Assembly (NCBI GenBank): GCA_963717445.1
Contig: OY970334.1
Location: 1,054,001 to 1,118,000, forward strand
DNA from: JAGVPT01 sp963717445
GTDB taxonomy: Bacteria > Bacteroidota > Ignavibacteria > UBA10030 > UBA8401
Direction: 5' to 3'
DNA length: 64,000 nt
The notes beneath the pieces are model-generated. The model was not told the DNA's origin. It saw only the letters and a list, made by a program, of their open reading frames with translations, and searched no databases. Below are positions 43,301 through 52,654 of the stretch, piece after piece. How positions within the stretch are numbered: position 1 is the stretch's first letter; each line of letters begins with the position of its first letter. A program made the translations under genes and the position numbers.

Positions 43301-44073
43301 TAGACGAGCACGATATATTGAAATCTCTACGTACGCAATCTCTTGGGAAAAAAATCTTTTCTTTCGATTCGATTGATTCGACGAATATATTTGCGCGGTC
43401 CCTGAAAGAAAACGAATCTCCCAACGGCACATTGATCATTGCCGACGAGCAAACGGCGGGCAGGGGACGCCAGGGACGCCAATGGCAATCCCAAAAGGGA
43501 AAGAATCTACTCTTCTCGGTGGTGATTCGCCATTTCCTTGCCCAGGAAAAAGTCCGGGTCATCCCTTTCGCCGCAGCATTAGCCGCAGCAGATGGTATCG
43601 AACAGGAAAATGGGTCCGCAATTGAATGCAAGTGGCCCAACGATTTACTGATAGGAGGCAAAAAAGTCGCCGGAATGTTGATCGAGACAACTACACAGAA
43701 CGATGCCGTCATGACTATGATTCTCGGCATTGGAATCAACGTCAATCAAACGGAGTTTGCGAACGATATCAAAGGCAAAGCGACATCGTTGAAGCTTCAT
43801 TTACACCGCGATGTTGACCGCGTGCGCCTGCTCTGTGCCGTCATGGAAGAGTTGGAATACCGGCTCGAGCAACTACGCCAGTTTTCGCCGCAGATCCTGC
43901 TCGACAAATGGAAGCAGCGTGCAACGATGTTGGGCTCGACGATCACACTCGTCGAACATCATTCATCAGTCAAGGCTACGGCAATTGACGTGGCGCCCAA
44001 CGGCGCTCTTGTCATAGAAGAAATTAACGGAAGCCGGCGTGAAGTTTTTGCCGGAGATGTCACGATCGGTTGA
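43297..44073 (+). CDS. birA: Biotin-[acetyl-CoA-carboxylase] ligase
   Basis: 258 residues from the ATG at 43297, chosen because it overlaps the peptidase stop as ATGA; an upstream extension of 25 residues inside the peptidase gene is unlikely. It has the ligase and C-terminal domains only, with no N-terminal DNA-binding domain, so it is a class I enzyme without repressor function. Seen: GRGRQGRQWQS (biotinyl-AMP loop), CKWPNDLLIGGKKVAGMLIE near 109-128, and GIGINVNQTEF near 145. It attaches biotin to carboxyl carrier proteins. Confidence 0.95.
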   Translation: MIDEHDILKSLRTQSLGKKIFSFDSIDSTNIFARSLKENESPNGTLIIADEQTAGRGRQGRQWQSQKGKNLLFSVVIRHFLAQEKVRVIPFAAALAAADGIEQENGSAIECKWPNDLLIGGKKVAGMLIETTTQNDAVMTMILGIGINVNQTEFANDIKGKATSLKLHLHRDVDRVRLLCAVMEELEYRLEQLRQFSPQILLDKWKQRATMLGSTITLVEHHSSVKATAIDVAPNGALVIEEINGSRREVFAGDVTIG

Positions 44074-44078
44074 TCCAA

Positions 44079-44111
44079 AATTAAGAATTAATAATTAGGA
44101 ATAAGGAATTC
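44079..44111. repeat. Heptamer array after birA
   Basis: Four units plus part of a fifth, 7-nt period: AATTAAG, AATTAAT, AATTAGG, AATAAGG, AATTC. It begins 5 nt after the birA stop in an 81-nt gap. Confidence 0.75.
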
Positions 44112-44154
44112 AAAAAAGAAGCTACATTAACGGAAATAACCATAACGGAATCTT

Positions 44155-44931
44155 ATGATACTAGCAGTCGATATCGGAAATACACACACTGTGTTCGGGA
44201 TTTACGACAAGAAAAAGCTTCTCGGCGATTGGCGCGTGACAAGTTTCGTCACGCGGACCGAAGATGAATTCGGGGCGCTCGTTCGAACATTCTGCGATGA
44301 TGCGGGCATTCCTGCAAAAAAGATCTCTGCGTTCGGAATTTCTTCCGTCGTTCCGAATCTCACCGGCGTGATGCAGCGGATGTCAAAAAAATACTTTAAG
44401 CTGGAACCAATTGTGGTTTCCTCAACCCTCCCTCTCGGCATTACAATACACGTCGACGACCCGTCGTCTGTCGGCGCAGACAGGCTCTGCAATGCAGTCG
44501 CCGGGTTCACCAAATACAAAGGTCCACTTGTGATCGTCGACTTTGGAACTGCCACGACGTTTGACGTCATTTCTAAAACCGGTGAATACCTTGGCGGCGT
44601 TATCGCGCCGGGGATTGAGACGTTGGCTGCCGAACTTCACCGGCGAGCCGCAAAGCTACCGAAGATCGACATCTATTTCCCAAAAACCATTATCGGGAAA
44701 AACACCGTGAGCAGTATGCAGTCCGGAATTCTGTACGGCGCGCTCGATTCGATGGAGGCTATGATCCGCCGCATCTCGAAAGAAATCGACGACTATCCTA
44801 CGGTTATTGCAACGGGAGGATTTTCCGAGTTGATCATGAATCATACGAAGATCATCAACAAACACGAACCGACACTCGTGTTGGATGGAATTAGGATTAT
44901 CGTCGAAAAGATGGCGGGAAAAAAGAAATGA
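44155..44931 (+). CDS. coaX: Type III pantothenate kinase
   Basis: 258 residues, the usual length. CoaX starts coenzyme A synthesis by phosphorylating pantothenate; it needs a monovalent cation and is not inhibited by CoA. Seen: LAVDIGNTHTVFGIYD (3-18), SSVGADRLCNAVAGF near 103-117, VIVDFGTATTFDVI near 125-138, YLGGVIAPGI near 144, and VIATGGFSELI near 217. It follows birA at 81 nt with the heptamer array between, and ends convergent with the T9SS cargo gene. No terminator is seen in the 69-nt convergent gap. Confidence 0.97.
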   Translation: MILAVDIGNTHTVFGIYDKKKLLGDWRVTSFVTRTEDEFGALVRTFCDDAGIPAKKISAFGISSVVPNLTGVMQRMSKKYFKLEPIVVSSTLPLGITIHVDDPSSVGADRLCNAVAGFTKYKGPLVIVDFGTATTFDVISKTGEYLGGVIAPGIETLAAELHRRAAKLPKIDIYFPKTIIGKNTVSSMQSGILYGALDSMEAMIRRISKEIDDYPTVIATGGFSELIMNHTKIINKHEPTLVLDGIRIIVEKMAGKKK

Positions 44932-45000
44932 CTCTTCGCAGAAATTAAAAAAGATGTATTTTAAAAGTATTTGAGGTTTTAGGGATATCGGACGATTTCA

Positions 45001-46242
45001 TCACTTCAACAGCACCATCGTCTTTGATTTGGTAAAAGAGCCTGTCTCCCCCGAAAACGTCAATCGATAGATATACATCCCGCTTGCAAGTCCCGCTCCA
45101 TTGAAATCGACAAAATACTCTCCCGGATTTTTCCACCCCTTTGCAAGATCACGCACTAATTGGCCCAAAACATCATAAACGCCGATTTCAACATAACCCC
45201 TGCCTGCCACGAGGTAATGAATTCGGGTTGTAGGGTTGAACGGATTCGGATAGTTTTGGTCAAGGTTATTTGGTAACGGGATGAAGCCAGCATTTTCATG
45301 AACTGAGAGCACGGTCGATATGATACTTTGAAAGACGCCGTCTCCCGTTGTACCTGCATATAGATATCCCGCCGAGTCAACCGCTATACAAGCGGTTTGC
45401 AGCATCGTCAAGCCATCGTTAACAGGATACCAGAGCGGGCTGCCGCCATCGTGATAAAAAACTCCGCTGTCGCTCGCCGCAAATACTCTTCCGCGCGCGT
45501 TAAAAGCAAAACCGTTGATCGTGCCACGGGGTAACCCGGAATTTTCAATTGTCCAGTGACTACCTGTGTCCGCCGAAAAATAAACACCGCCGTTTTCGAT
45601 GGCGGCATAAACATTCCCTTTCGAATCTCCGCCGATAGCAGAGTTGAATGGAAAAGCCTGAGGAGCTTCAAACACATTCTGCCACGTTGTGCCGTGATCA
45701 GTTGAACGATAGATTGTGGACCAATTTGATAGATAGAATATTCCAAGCGGGCTGCGGACTATTGGTCCTACGGCTGACGGCAGCATCGAAAAAATGTTTT
45801 GCCATGTTTCTCCGTCATCGGTAGATCGAAAAGCCCCAACCATCCATTCTACCGCAAAGATATCGCCGTCCGGATCTGCGACAAGAGAATTGAGGTTGAA
45901 CGCCCCCATAGGTGTCGACGCCCAAGTTTTACCACTATCAGTCGAGCGATAGAGCATGCTGTCGGGAAAGGAAGTAAAAATCGTACCCATTGCAGAAATA
46001 CAAATCACTGGCGCGCTCATTCCCTGAAGGGCGAACGAAGACCAGGATTTTCCGTGGTCTGTCGAATGGTAAATGCCATTACTCGACCCACTATAGACAA
46101 CGTCATGAGAGTCTACGATCAATGAAAACACAGATCCTCCCGACGGGCCGTTTGCCGGTTCCCAGAAATTGGTCTGGGAAAAAAGAACCGAAAAAGGTAG
46201 AAAAAACGCGATAAGGGAAAAGAGAACCGAACGAAGAAACAT
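45001..46242 (-). CDS. Secreted Asp-box repeat protein with type IX secretion sorting domain
   Basis: 413 residues from the ATG at 46242, preferred to the TTG one codon earlier because AGGAGG stands 5 nt before it. Signal peptide about 1-22. Then a beta-propeller-like series of Asp-box repeats (STDHGKSW, STDSGKTW, STDDGETW, STDHGTTW, SADTGSHW). The last 80 or so residues are a Por/T9SS type A sorting domain: NYPNPFNPTTRI, a GVYDVLGQLVRDL strand pair, GMYIYRLTF, and KSKTMVLLK at the end. It is exported by Sec, then across the outer membrane by type IX secretion. Ligand or substrate unknown. Confidence 0.9.
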   Translation of the reverse strand: MFLRSVLFSLIAFFLPFSVLFSQTNFWEPANGPSGGSVFSLIVDSHDVVYSGSSNGIYHSTDHGKSWSSFALQGMSAPVICISAMGTIFTSFPDSMLYRSTDSGKTWASTPMGAFNLNSLVADPDGDIFAVEWMVGAFRSTDDGETWQNIFSMLPSAVGPIVRSPLGIFYLSNWSTIYRSTDHGTTWQNVFEAPQAFPFNSAIGGDSKGNVYAAIENGGVYFSADTGSHWTIENSGLPRGTINGFAFNARGRVFAASDSGVFYHDGGSPLWYPVNDGLTMLQTACIAVDSAGYLYAGTTGDGVFQSIISTVLSVHENAGFIPLPNNLDQNYPNPFNPTTRIHYLVAGRGYVEIGVYDVLGQLVRDLAKGWKNPGEYFVDFNGAGLASGMYIYRLTFSGETGSFTKSKTMVLLK

Positions 46243-46339
46243 CAACCCCTCCTTCCAAAACCGACCTGTCCTCTATCTCTTCTCACACAATGTAACAGCT
46301 GCCAATTGAATCGGTTTGGTTTTACGAACTTTTATACTG

Positions 46340-46370
46340 CAAAAAGAACGAGCAAGAAAACAATTGTCAA
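46340..46370 (-). promoter_or_regulatory. Promoter for the T9SS cargo gene
   Basis: On the minus strand: TTG (46368-46370), 20 nt, TCTTTTTG (46340-46347), seven of eight in the -7 element. The leader is about 95 nt. No terminator for the nuo operon is visible in this 193-nt gap. Confidence 0.45.
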
Positions 46371-46435
46371 CGGCGTAGAGACGAAAATGGAAGCGATAAA
46401 GACATACAGCATTCGAGTTCCAAATGCCTAAGGCC

Positions 46436-47929
46436 TTATTTCACCCCGAACATTGCCACAGAATATTGTGCAAATTCGACGAGCGGTCCGAAGTAAAGAC
46501 CGAGCGCAATCGTCGGAACGAGAAGAACGATCAACAGAACAAAGTTCTCTACTTGGAATGTCAAAGGTTCCGCAGAGCCTTCGGCATCGCGGAGAAACAT
46601 GTTGCGGAAAATTCTGACATAGTAATATAGGGAAACGACGCTGTTCAACGCGCCGACGATCGCCAGCCAAACCAGTTTTGCCCGAATCAACGCTCCAAAC
46701 AAATACAGCTTGCCGATAAAGCCGGCGGTCGGGGGCAACCCTGTCAGCGAGATAAGAAATATCGCCATTGCAACGGCAAGGAGAGGTGCTCTCGAGCCGA
46801 GTCCCTTGTAGTCACGAATATCTTCACTCCCCGTTTTATTGGAGACAAGCATGACAACATAAAACGCACCGAGGTTCATGAACAAGTAGACGACGAAATA
46901 AATCATCGTTGCAGCAAAACCGTCGTTTCCCAACACCACAAGCCCCAGCAACATGTAGCCGGCCTGCGCAATGCTGGAATATGCGAGAAGCCGCTTGACA
47001 TTATCCTGCCAGATGGCTACGAGGTTTCCGAGCGTCATCGTCATTACTGAAATAATGATAATGACATTTGTCAATTCATAGCCTTTGATTGTGGCCCACA
47101 TTCCAAGGGGAATATTGATGACCGACAAATTAACAAACGTCACTTTTAAAAAGCGCATCAACATCGCAAAGCCCGCCGCCTTCGACCCAACGGAGAGAAA
47201 TGCCGTAATCGTTACGGGTGCGCCTTCATACACATCCGGTGTCCAAAAATGAAACGGCACCGCGGAAATTTTATATCCGAAACCCGCAAGTGCAAGGATG
47301 CCCGCGATGAGCAGCGCAAGCCTTCCTGCACTCCCTTGCGATAGAACCTGGTTAATAGAATAGATATCCAGCGACCCGGTCAGCCCGTAGATGATGGAAA
47401 TACCGTATAACATGAAGCCCGACGAGAGCGCGCCGTAAATGACATACTTTAGCGATGCCTCGGCAGAGTCGGGAACTTCTTTCGTAAAACCGGCGAGGAT
47501 GTACGAGCTTATGCTTGTCAGCTCGAGCGAGAGATACATCATCAACAGGTTTGTAGAGCCTACCATAAGGAACATTCCCGTTGTCATCGCCACAAGCAAA
47601 GCATAGTACTCGCCGATGCGCCGGAGAGATGAGTTTACCTCATTCGACGCCAGGGAGAACATCACGATGAAGAGTGCGCTCGCGATAATTACGCATTTGA
47701 AAAATACCGAAAAGGGGTCAACAGCGAGCATATTATTGAACGTCGAAACGTTGACGCCCACTTCATCAATAACGTAATACGCCGTCGCGGCGAATCCGCC
47801 GAGCACAATTCCTGCGACGATCGCCTTTCGTTTGAACACGAGGTCGGCGACGATTGCGCTGAGGAATGTAAAAACAAGCGCAAATTCAGGGCGGATGTAA
47901 CCTAAACTTTGTAAGATTTGATCAAGCAT
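46436..47929 (-). CDS. nuoN: NADH-quinone oxidoreductase subunit N
   Basis: 497 residues, about fourteen membrane helices; antiporter-like proton-pumping subunit of complex I. Seen: KYVIYGALSSGFMLYGISIIYGLTG near 160-184, VPFHFWTPDVYEGAPVTITAFLS near 223-245, and LLAYSSIAQAGYMLLGL near 295-311, all standard NuoN, with the conserved transmembrane lysines. Last gene of the operon, 27 nt after nuoM. Confidence 0.96.
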   Translation of the reverse strand: MLDQILQSLGYIRPEFALVFTFLSAIVADLVFKRKAIVAGIVLGGFAATAYYVIDEVGVNVSTFNNMLAVDPFSVFFKCVIIASALFIVMFSLASNEVNSSLRRIGEYYALLVAMTTGMFLMVGSTNLLMMYLSLELTSISSYILAGFTKEVPDSAEASLKYVIYGALSSGFMLYGISIIYGLTGSLDIYSINQVLSQGSAGRLALLIAGILALAGFGYKISAVPFHFWTPDVYEGAPVTITAFLSVGSKAAGFAMLMRFLKVTFVNLSVINIPLGMWATIKGYELTNVIIIISVMTMTLGNLVAIWQDNVKRLLAYSSIAQAGYMLLGLVVLGNDGFAATMIYFVVYLFMNLGAFYVVMLVSNKTGSEDIRDYKGLGSRAPLLAVAMAIFLISLTGLPPTAGFIGKLYLFGALIRAKLVWLAIVGALNSVVSLYYYVRIFRNMFLRDAEGSAEPLTFQVENFVLLIVLLVPTIALGLYFGPLVEFAQYSVAMFGVK

Positions 47930-47956
47930 GAGAGTAAATCTTCTTTCGCGTTGAGT

Positions 47957-49561
47957 TTACCTGCCGAGCAAAGCCATCCCCGCGCCTCCGCGGACGAAGT
48001 CTACAAGATAATTTGCGGACGCATTCATGAGGTCAAGCATCGGCGTCGGATAGATTCCCAAAAAAATAACGATGATCGCAAGGGGAACGAGGGCGACCAG
48101 CTCTCTCCCGTTAATGTCGGGCAATTGTTTCCACTTCTCCGGAAGTGTTCCGAGAAATACCCGCTGTAACGTCCACAACATATACGCCGCAGTGAGCACG
48201 ATACCGAACGTCGATGCAATCGTCAACCAGCGGAAGTTTTGGAACGCCCCAAGGAACGAGAAGGCTTCGGAAATGAACCCGCTCAGCCCGGGCAGCCCGA
48301 GGGCGGCGAAAAATGCGATCACCATAACGGCGGAATACTTCGGCATCTGGTTCATCAAGCCGCCGAAATCGTCAAGGCCGCGCGTATGTGCGCGGTCGTA
48401 AATAACGCCGACGATCAAGAAGAGCATAGCAGTGATTGTTCCATGGTTGAACATCTGAAACACTGCCCCCATCATTCCCTGGGTATTCATCGCTGTCATT
48501 CCGAGGATAACGATGCCCATATGGCTGATGGAAGAATATGCGATCAGCTTTTTGAAATCTTTCTGCGCCATTGCGCACAGCGCACCATACACAATGTTGA
48601 TGAACCCGATAAACGCCAGGGGATACAAGTAGTGCATTGCCGCATCGGGGAAAATCGGAAAGGCAACACGCATCAGGCCGTATGTCCCCATTTTCAACAA
48701 AACGCCGGCGAGGATTACGCTGATCGCTGTCGGCGCTTCAACGTGCGCGTCGGGAAGCCATGTGTGAAACGGAAAGAGGGGCACTTTAATAGCGAACCCG
48801 ATAAAAAGTGCAACGTAGGCGACGTAGCGCCAGTACGTATTAAGCCCCGAGAGAAGCGAGCCCGGCTCAAAATTGGACGGGTTCATCATTGCAAGCATGT
48901 TAAACGTATGAATCTTCTCTCCTGTCGCCGGATCAACAACGCTTACGCTAAAATAAAGTGCGAGGAGAGCAAGAAGCATCAAGACCGAGCCAAATAATGT
49001 ATAGATGAAAAACTTAATCGCAGCATACTCTCGCCTCGGCCCTCCCCATATCCCGATAAGGAAATACATCGGCAGCAGCATGAGCTCCCAAAAAACGTAG
49101 AAAAGGAAAAAATCGAGAGCGACAAAAACGCCCATCATTCCGGTGTCGAGCAAAAGAAGAAGTGCAAAATATCCTTTTACCGATTTCTCGATTTTCCACG
49201 AGGAAATGACGGCGACAAACGAAATAAGCGCCGTCAGAAGAACCATCGGCACGCTGATGCCGTCGATGCCTACGAAGTAATCGATATGGATGCGGCCGAA
49301 CCATGAAATGCTTTTAATGTCTATCCACGTGAAAAGCTCTTTGAACTGCATCGTGTCGGCATTGTTGATACCGGCCATCCCGCGATTAAAATTCATGAAG
49401 ATAACTCCGGCAAGAACAACTTGCAGAATCGTGACCGCAAGCGACGCCCAGCGCGTCGCGTTGCCGCTGTTCTTAGGAAGCACGAGGACCACGATCATTC
49501 CAACAATTGGAAGGAATGTTATCCACGTGAGGATGCCCACATGAAGTATCGTAAATGCCAT
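47957..49561 (-). CDS. nuoM: NADH-quinone oxidoreductase subunit M
   Basis: 534 residues with about fourteen helices. Antiporter-like subunit of the complex I membrane arm. Seen: YFVGIDGISVPMVLLTALISF near 85, FYVFWELMLLPMYFLIGIWGG near 134 (conserved Glu), VPLFPFHTWLPDAHVEAPTAISVILAGVLLKMG near 259, and KKLIAYSSISHMGIVILG near 331. It lies between nuoL (40 nt) and nuoN. Confidence 0.97.
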   Translation of the reverse strand: MAFTILHVGILTWITFLPIVGMIVVLVLPKNSGNATRWASLAVTILQVVLAGVIFMNFNRGMAGINNADTMQFKELFTWIDIKSISWFGRIHIDYFVGIDGISVPMVLLTALISFVAVISSWKIEKSVKGYFALLLLLDTGMMGVFVALDFFLFYVFWELMLLPMYFLIGIWGGPRREYAAIKFFIYTLFGSVLMLLALLALYFSVSVVDPATGEKIHTFNMLAMMNPSNFEPGSLLSGLNTYWRYVAYVALFIGFAIKVPLFPFHTWLPDAHVEAPTAISVILAGVLLKMGTYGLMRVAFPIFPDAAMHYLYPLAFIGFINIVYGALCAMAQKDFKKLIAYSSISHMGIVILGMTAMNTQGMMGAVFQMFNHGTITAMLFLIVGVIYDRAHTRGLDDFGGLMNQMPKYSAVMVIAFFAALGLPGLSGFISEAFSFLGAFQNFRWLTIASTFGIVLTAAYMLWTLQRVFLGTLPEKWKQLPDINGRELVALVPLAIIVIFLGIYPTPMLDLMNASANYLVDFVRGGAGMALLGR

Positions 49562-49601
49562 AGCGAAAAATTCCTATAGTTTGTTTTTTCTAAACTTTAC
49601 T

Positions 49602-51674
49602 TTACACGGCGCGATAGATAAAAAAGAATATCATCACACCGAACAACACGAATGCAATATATGTTTGGACTCGTCCCGTCTGAATCTTCCGGAACATCAG
49701 CCCGAAAAGCCCGGTAAGGTATGCGAGAAAATTCACAACGCCGTCGACAACAATGCTGTCGAACCTGCCGCTCGCGAACGATGTTAAACGGGTTACCGAA
49801 GCCACACCGTTCACTATGCCATCGATCACCTTGCTATCGAACCACGCCAGAACGCGGGAAAGTCCGAGCATCCCGGCAACAGCAGTCGCATTGTATAATT
49901 CATCGAAATACCATTTGTTGACAAGAAATGAATGGACCGGGGACAACGCTCTCGCAATTGCATCGGCGTTAATCTTCTTCCAGTGATAGGTAGCAAAGGC
50001 GAGAAGGATCCCGAGTCCGGCAATTGACAGCGATAAATACATCGCCGTGAAATGAACGTTGTGGACGGCATCTTCAAACATTTCGGCAGAAGCGGCAGCA
50101 ACGGCATTCGGTACAACACTCATCGGCCGTCCTACCGCGTGGAACAACCAACCGCTCGAAGCTCCGATCGGGTTAAAGCTGTAAAAGGCAAAGAACGATA
50201 AACAGGCAAGAACAACCAGAGGGATAGTCATAGGCTTTGGCGACTCATGAAGATGCTCGAATCGTGCAGTGTCCTTGTGTTCACCTAAAAAAGTGATGAT
50301 CACAAGACGGAACATGTAGAAAGAAGTCAATCCCACGACCAAAAAGCCTAAGACCGGAATGAGAATGTGCCCCGTGAGATTTCCGAACGCCAACGATCCA
50401 GCCAGGATCTCATCCTTGCTTAGAAAGCCCGACGTGAGCGGTACACCGGAAATCGCCAGAGTGTAGGCGACAAAAGCCCAGAATGTAATCGGCATTTTAT
50501 TTTTCAATCCGCCCATATTGCGAATGTCCTGCGCGTCGGTATGGTGGTCTTGTTGATGATGAAGAGCATTGTGCATCGCGTAAATAACAGAACCCGATCC
50601 TAAAAATAATCCAGCTTTGAACGCGGCATGGGTCACTAAATGGAAAAAGCCGGCGGTGTAGGCGCCGACTCCCAATCCCATCACCATGTATCCAAGCTGG
50701 CTGATGGTAGAATACGCGAGGATTTTTTTGATATCGTTCTGCGCGATGGCGATTGTCGCCGCGATGAACGCGGTGATTGCTCCGATGTACGCAATGAACA
50801 CAAGTGCGTCGGCGGTCATCAGAGGAAACGCACGCGCAATGAGATAAACCCCCGCCGCAACCATCGTTGCGGCGTGAATCAACGCGCTGACCGGCGTGGG
50901 GCCTTCCATCGCATCGGGGAGCCAGACATGGAGCGGGAATTGCGCCGATTTTCCGACCGCTCCGCAGAAAATCAAGATGCCCGCAGCCGTCAGCCAAGGG
51001 CTGCTATCAAACGGAATATGTCCGCTTCCGATGGCGGAAAAAATTCCTTCGAACGTCAGCGTGTGAAAATTCGCCCACAGAATGTTGATGCCGATAAACA
51101 TGCCGACATCGCCGACCCGGTTGACGATAAACGCTTTCATCGCCGCATCCGAAGCAGATTTCTTTTCGTACCAATGCCCGATGAGCAAATAAGAACTGAT
51201 GCCAACGAGTTCCCAGAAAACATACATCATGAAAAAATTATTCGTGATGACGATACCGAGCATCGAGAAAGAGAAAAAACCGAGGTAGGCAAAGTAGCGC
51301 GAATATCGGATATCGCCGCTCATATAAGCGGTAGAAAACAAATGGACGAGAAAGCTGATGAGCGCTACAACAACAAGCATGATCGCGGTAACATTGTCGA
51401 TCATGATACCGAGGTCAAGTTTCAACTGGCCGATGCCGGCAACGGTCTTAAAGTCAACCCATGTGAACGTGTAGTTCAGCAGTTCGTCGTGATAGAAGAT
51501 TAGCTTTGCGAAGAGAATACCGATTGACACCAGCAGCACGACACCGAGGATGGAAGTCGCGATCACGTCTCCCTGCCGGGGAAGTTTCTTCCCAAAGAAA
51601 ATAAGAAGCAAAAAACTAAGCAGGGGCAACAGTAGAACAACTGTCGAAAGCTGAAGCAGTAATTCTTGAGTCAT
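49602..51674 (-). CDS. nuoL: NADH-quinone oxidoreductase subunit L
   Basis: 690 residues, the longest antiporter-like subunit, whose C-terminal lateral helix runs along the membrane arm. Seen: LGIMIDNVTAIMLVVVALISFLVH near 88, FMMYVFWELVGISSYLLIGHWYE near 144, SAQFPLHVWLPDAMEGPTPVSALIHAATMVAAGVYL near 244, and KKILAYSTISQLGYMVMGLG near 322. The conserved Glu and Lys of the proton path are present. It follows nuoK at 57 nt. Confidence 0.97.
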   Translation of the reverse strand: MTQELLLQLSTVVLLLPLLSFLLLIFFGKKLPRQGDVIATSILGVVLLVSIGILFAKLIFYHDELLNYTFTWVDFKTVAGIGQLKLDLGIMIDNVTAIMLVVVALISFLVHLFSTAYMSGDIRYSRYFAYLGFFSFSMLGIVITNNFFMMYVFWELVGISSYLLIGHWYEKKSASDAAMKAFIVNRVGDVGMFIGINILWANFHTLTFEGIFSAIGSGHIPFDSSPWLTAAGILIFCGAVGKSAQFPLHVWLPDAMEGPTPVSALIHAATMVAAGVYLIARAFPLMTADALVFIAYIGAITAFIAATIAIAQNDIKKILAYSTISQLGYMVMGLGVGAYTAGFFHLVTHAAFKAGLFLGSGSVIYAMHNALHHQQDHHTDAQDIRNMGGLKNKMPITFWAFVAYTLAISGVPLTSGFLSKDEILAGSLAFGNLTGHILIPVLGFLVVGLTSFYMFRLVIITFLGEHKDTARFEHLHESPKPMTIPLVVLACLSFFAFYSFNPIGASSGWLFHAVGRPMSVVPNAVAAASAEMFEDAVHNVHFTAMYLSLSIAGLGILLAFATYHWKKINADAIARALSPVHSFLVNKWYFDELYNATAVAGMLGLSRVLAWFDSKVIDGIVNGVASVTRLTSFASGRFDSIVVDGVVNFLAYLTGLFGLMFRKIQTGRVQTYIAFVLFGVMIFFFIYRAV

Positions 51675-51731
51675 AAAGAAAATATCAAGGATGAATTATG
51701 TAATGCAGCATTAACTGGACACATACGCTGC

Positions 51732-52046
51732 TCACTCTCTCAGTGAGTCCACTTCGTCCACATTCACAGTATTGAACTGCTGAAAAATGTTGAGCACAAT
51801 TGCAAGCGCCACTGCTGCCTCGCACGCTGCGAGAATAATCACGAAGATCGATGCCATTTGCCCGTCGAGATTCATAGCGCCGTAGCGCCCGAAGGCGATG
51901 AAGTTGATGTTGGCGGAATTGAGGATCAATTCAATCCCCATCAAGACCATAATCGCATTGCGCCTCGTGATGACGGCATAGACGCCGAACGAAAAAAGAA
52001 TAGCGCTGACGAACAGGAAGTGTAGCAATGAGACGTGAATAAGCAT
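51732..52046 (-). CDS. nuoK: NADH-quinone oxidoreductase subunit K
   Basis: 104 residues, three membrane helices. Seen: ARRNAIMVLMGIELILNSANINFIAFG-type stretch (here with TRRNAIMVLMGIELILN, conserved Glu in helix 2) and VIILAACEAAVALAIVLNIF near 74-93 with the second conserved Glu. The 72-nt gap to nuoJ holds two heptamer arrays, unlike most junctions in this operon. Confidence 0.96.
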   Translation of the reverse strand: MLIHVSLLHFLFVSAILFSFGVYAVITRRNAIMVLMGIELILNSANINFIAFGRYGAMNLDGQMASIFVIILAACEAAVALAIVLNIFQQFNTVNVDEVDSLRE

Positions 52047-52051
52047 TATGT

Positions 52052-52086
52052 CCAGTAATGAGTAATAAGTAGTCAGTATTTAGAAG
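52052..52086. repeat. Heptamer array before nuoK
   Basis: Units CCAGTAA, TGAGTAA, TAAGTAG, TCAGTAT, TTAGAAG, with AGT held every 7 nt in the first four. It ends 5 nt from the nuoK start codon. Confidence 0.75.
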
Positions 52087-52097
52087 AAAACAAACCT

Positions 52098-52125
52098 CTC
52101 ACTTAAAACTTACAACTTTTAACTC
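52098..52125. repeat. Heptamer array at the nuoJ stop
   Basis: Units CTCACTT, AAAACTT, ACAACTT, TTAACTC: ACTT/ACTC every 7 nt. The nuoJ stop codon (52119-52121) lies in the last unit. Its motif is roughly the complement of the array at 52052-52086. Confidence 0.75.
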
Positions 52126-52652
52126 CCCCTTTTCCGCTCCCGCCGTGCGATCATCGCGGCTCCTACCATGGCAACAAGGAGCACAACGGAAGCGACCTCG
52201 AACGGAAGCAGGTACGTCGTCATCAGCGCTCTGCCGATACCGACTGCCATTGTTGGGGGCACTTCAACGTTCGCCTCTGCCGAAACCGGCCAGTCCGTAA
52301 TCCAAAAAATTCCGCATAGCGTTCCCGCCAGGAGTGCAACAAGGATTGACGCCGGCAATACGCGCAACGTTCCGGTTTTCATTTCCACGCCGATAACTTT
52401 TGTCGTTAACATCACGCCGAACAAGATCAGGACAAGAATGCCGCCGACATAAACGAGCACTTGCGTTACGGCGATGAAATCGGCATTCAGCATCACGTAT
52501 AGCCCGGCGACACCGAAGAAGGTAAACATTAACGAAAAAGCCGAATGAATAATATTCCTGGAGAAAACGACAATAGCTGCAGAGACGACTGTTACAAACG
52601 CGAAGAAGTAAAATATTACATCAAAAAGCTGAAGTGATGAGAGTTGTTCCAT
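52119..52652 (-). CDS. nuoJ: NADH-quinone oxidoreductase subunit J
   Basis: 177 residues, five membrane helices. Seen: FYFFAFVTVVSAAIVVFSRNIIHSAFSLMFTFFGVAGLYVML near 15-56 (helix 3 with its pi-bulge region) and AVTQVLVYVGGILVLILFGVMLT near 62. It starts 2 nt after nuoI ends. The stop codon is inside a heptamer repeat. Confidence 0.96.
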   Translation of the reverse strand: MEQLSSLQLFDVIFYFFAFVTVVSAAIVVFSRNIIHSAFSLMFTFFGVAGLYVMLNADFIAVTQVLVYVGGILVLILFGVMLTTKVIGVEMKTGTLRVLPASILVALLAGTLCGIFWITDWPVSAEANVEVPPTMAVGIGRALMTTYLLPFEVASVVLLVAMVGAAMIARRERKRGS

Positions 52653-52654
52653 GC

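Noticed and set aside
44932..45000. Bidirectional terminator between coaX and the T9SS cargo gene
   Set aside because: The gap is AT-rich with A and T runs, but I could not find a stem of useful length.
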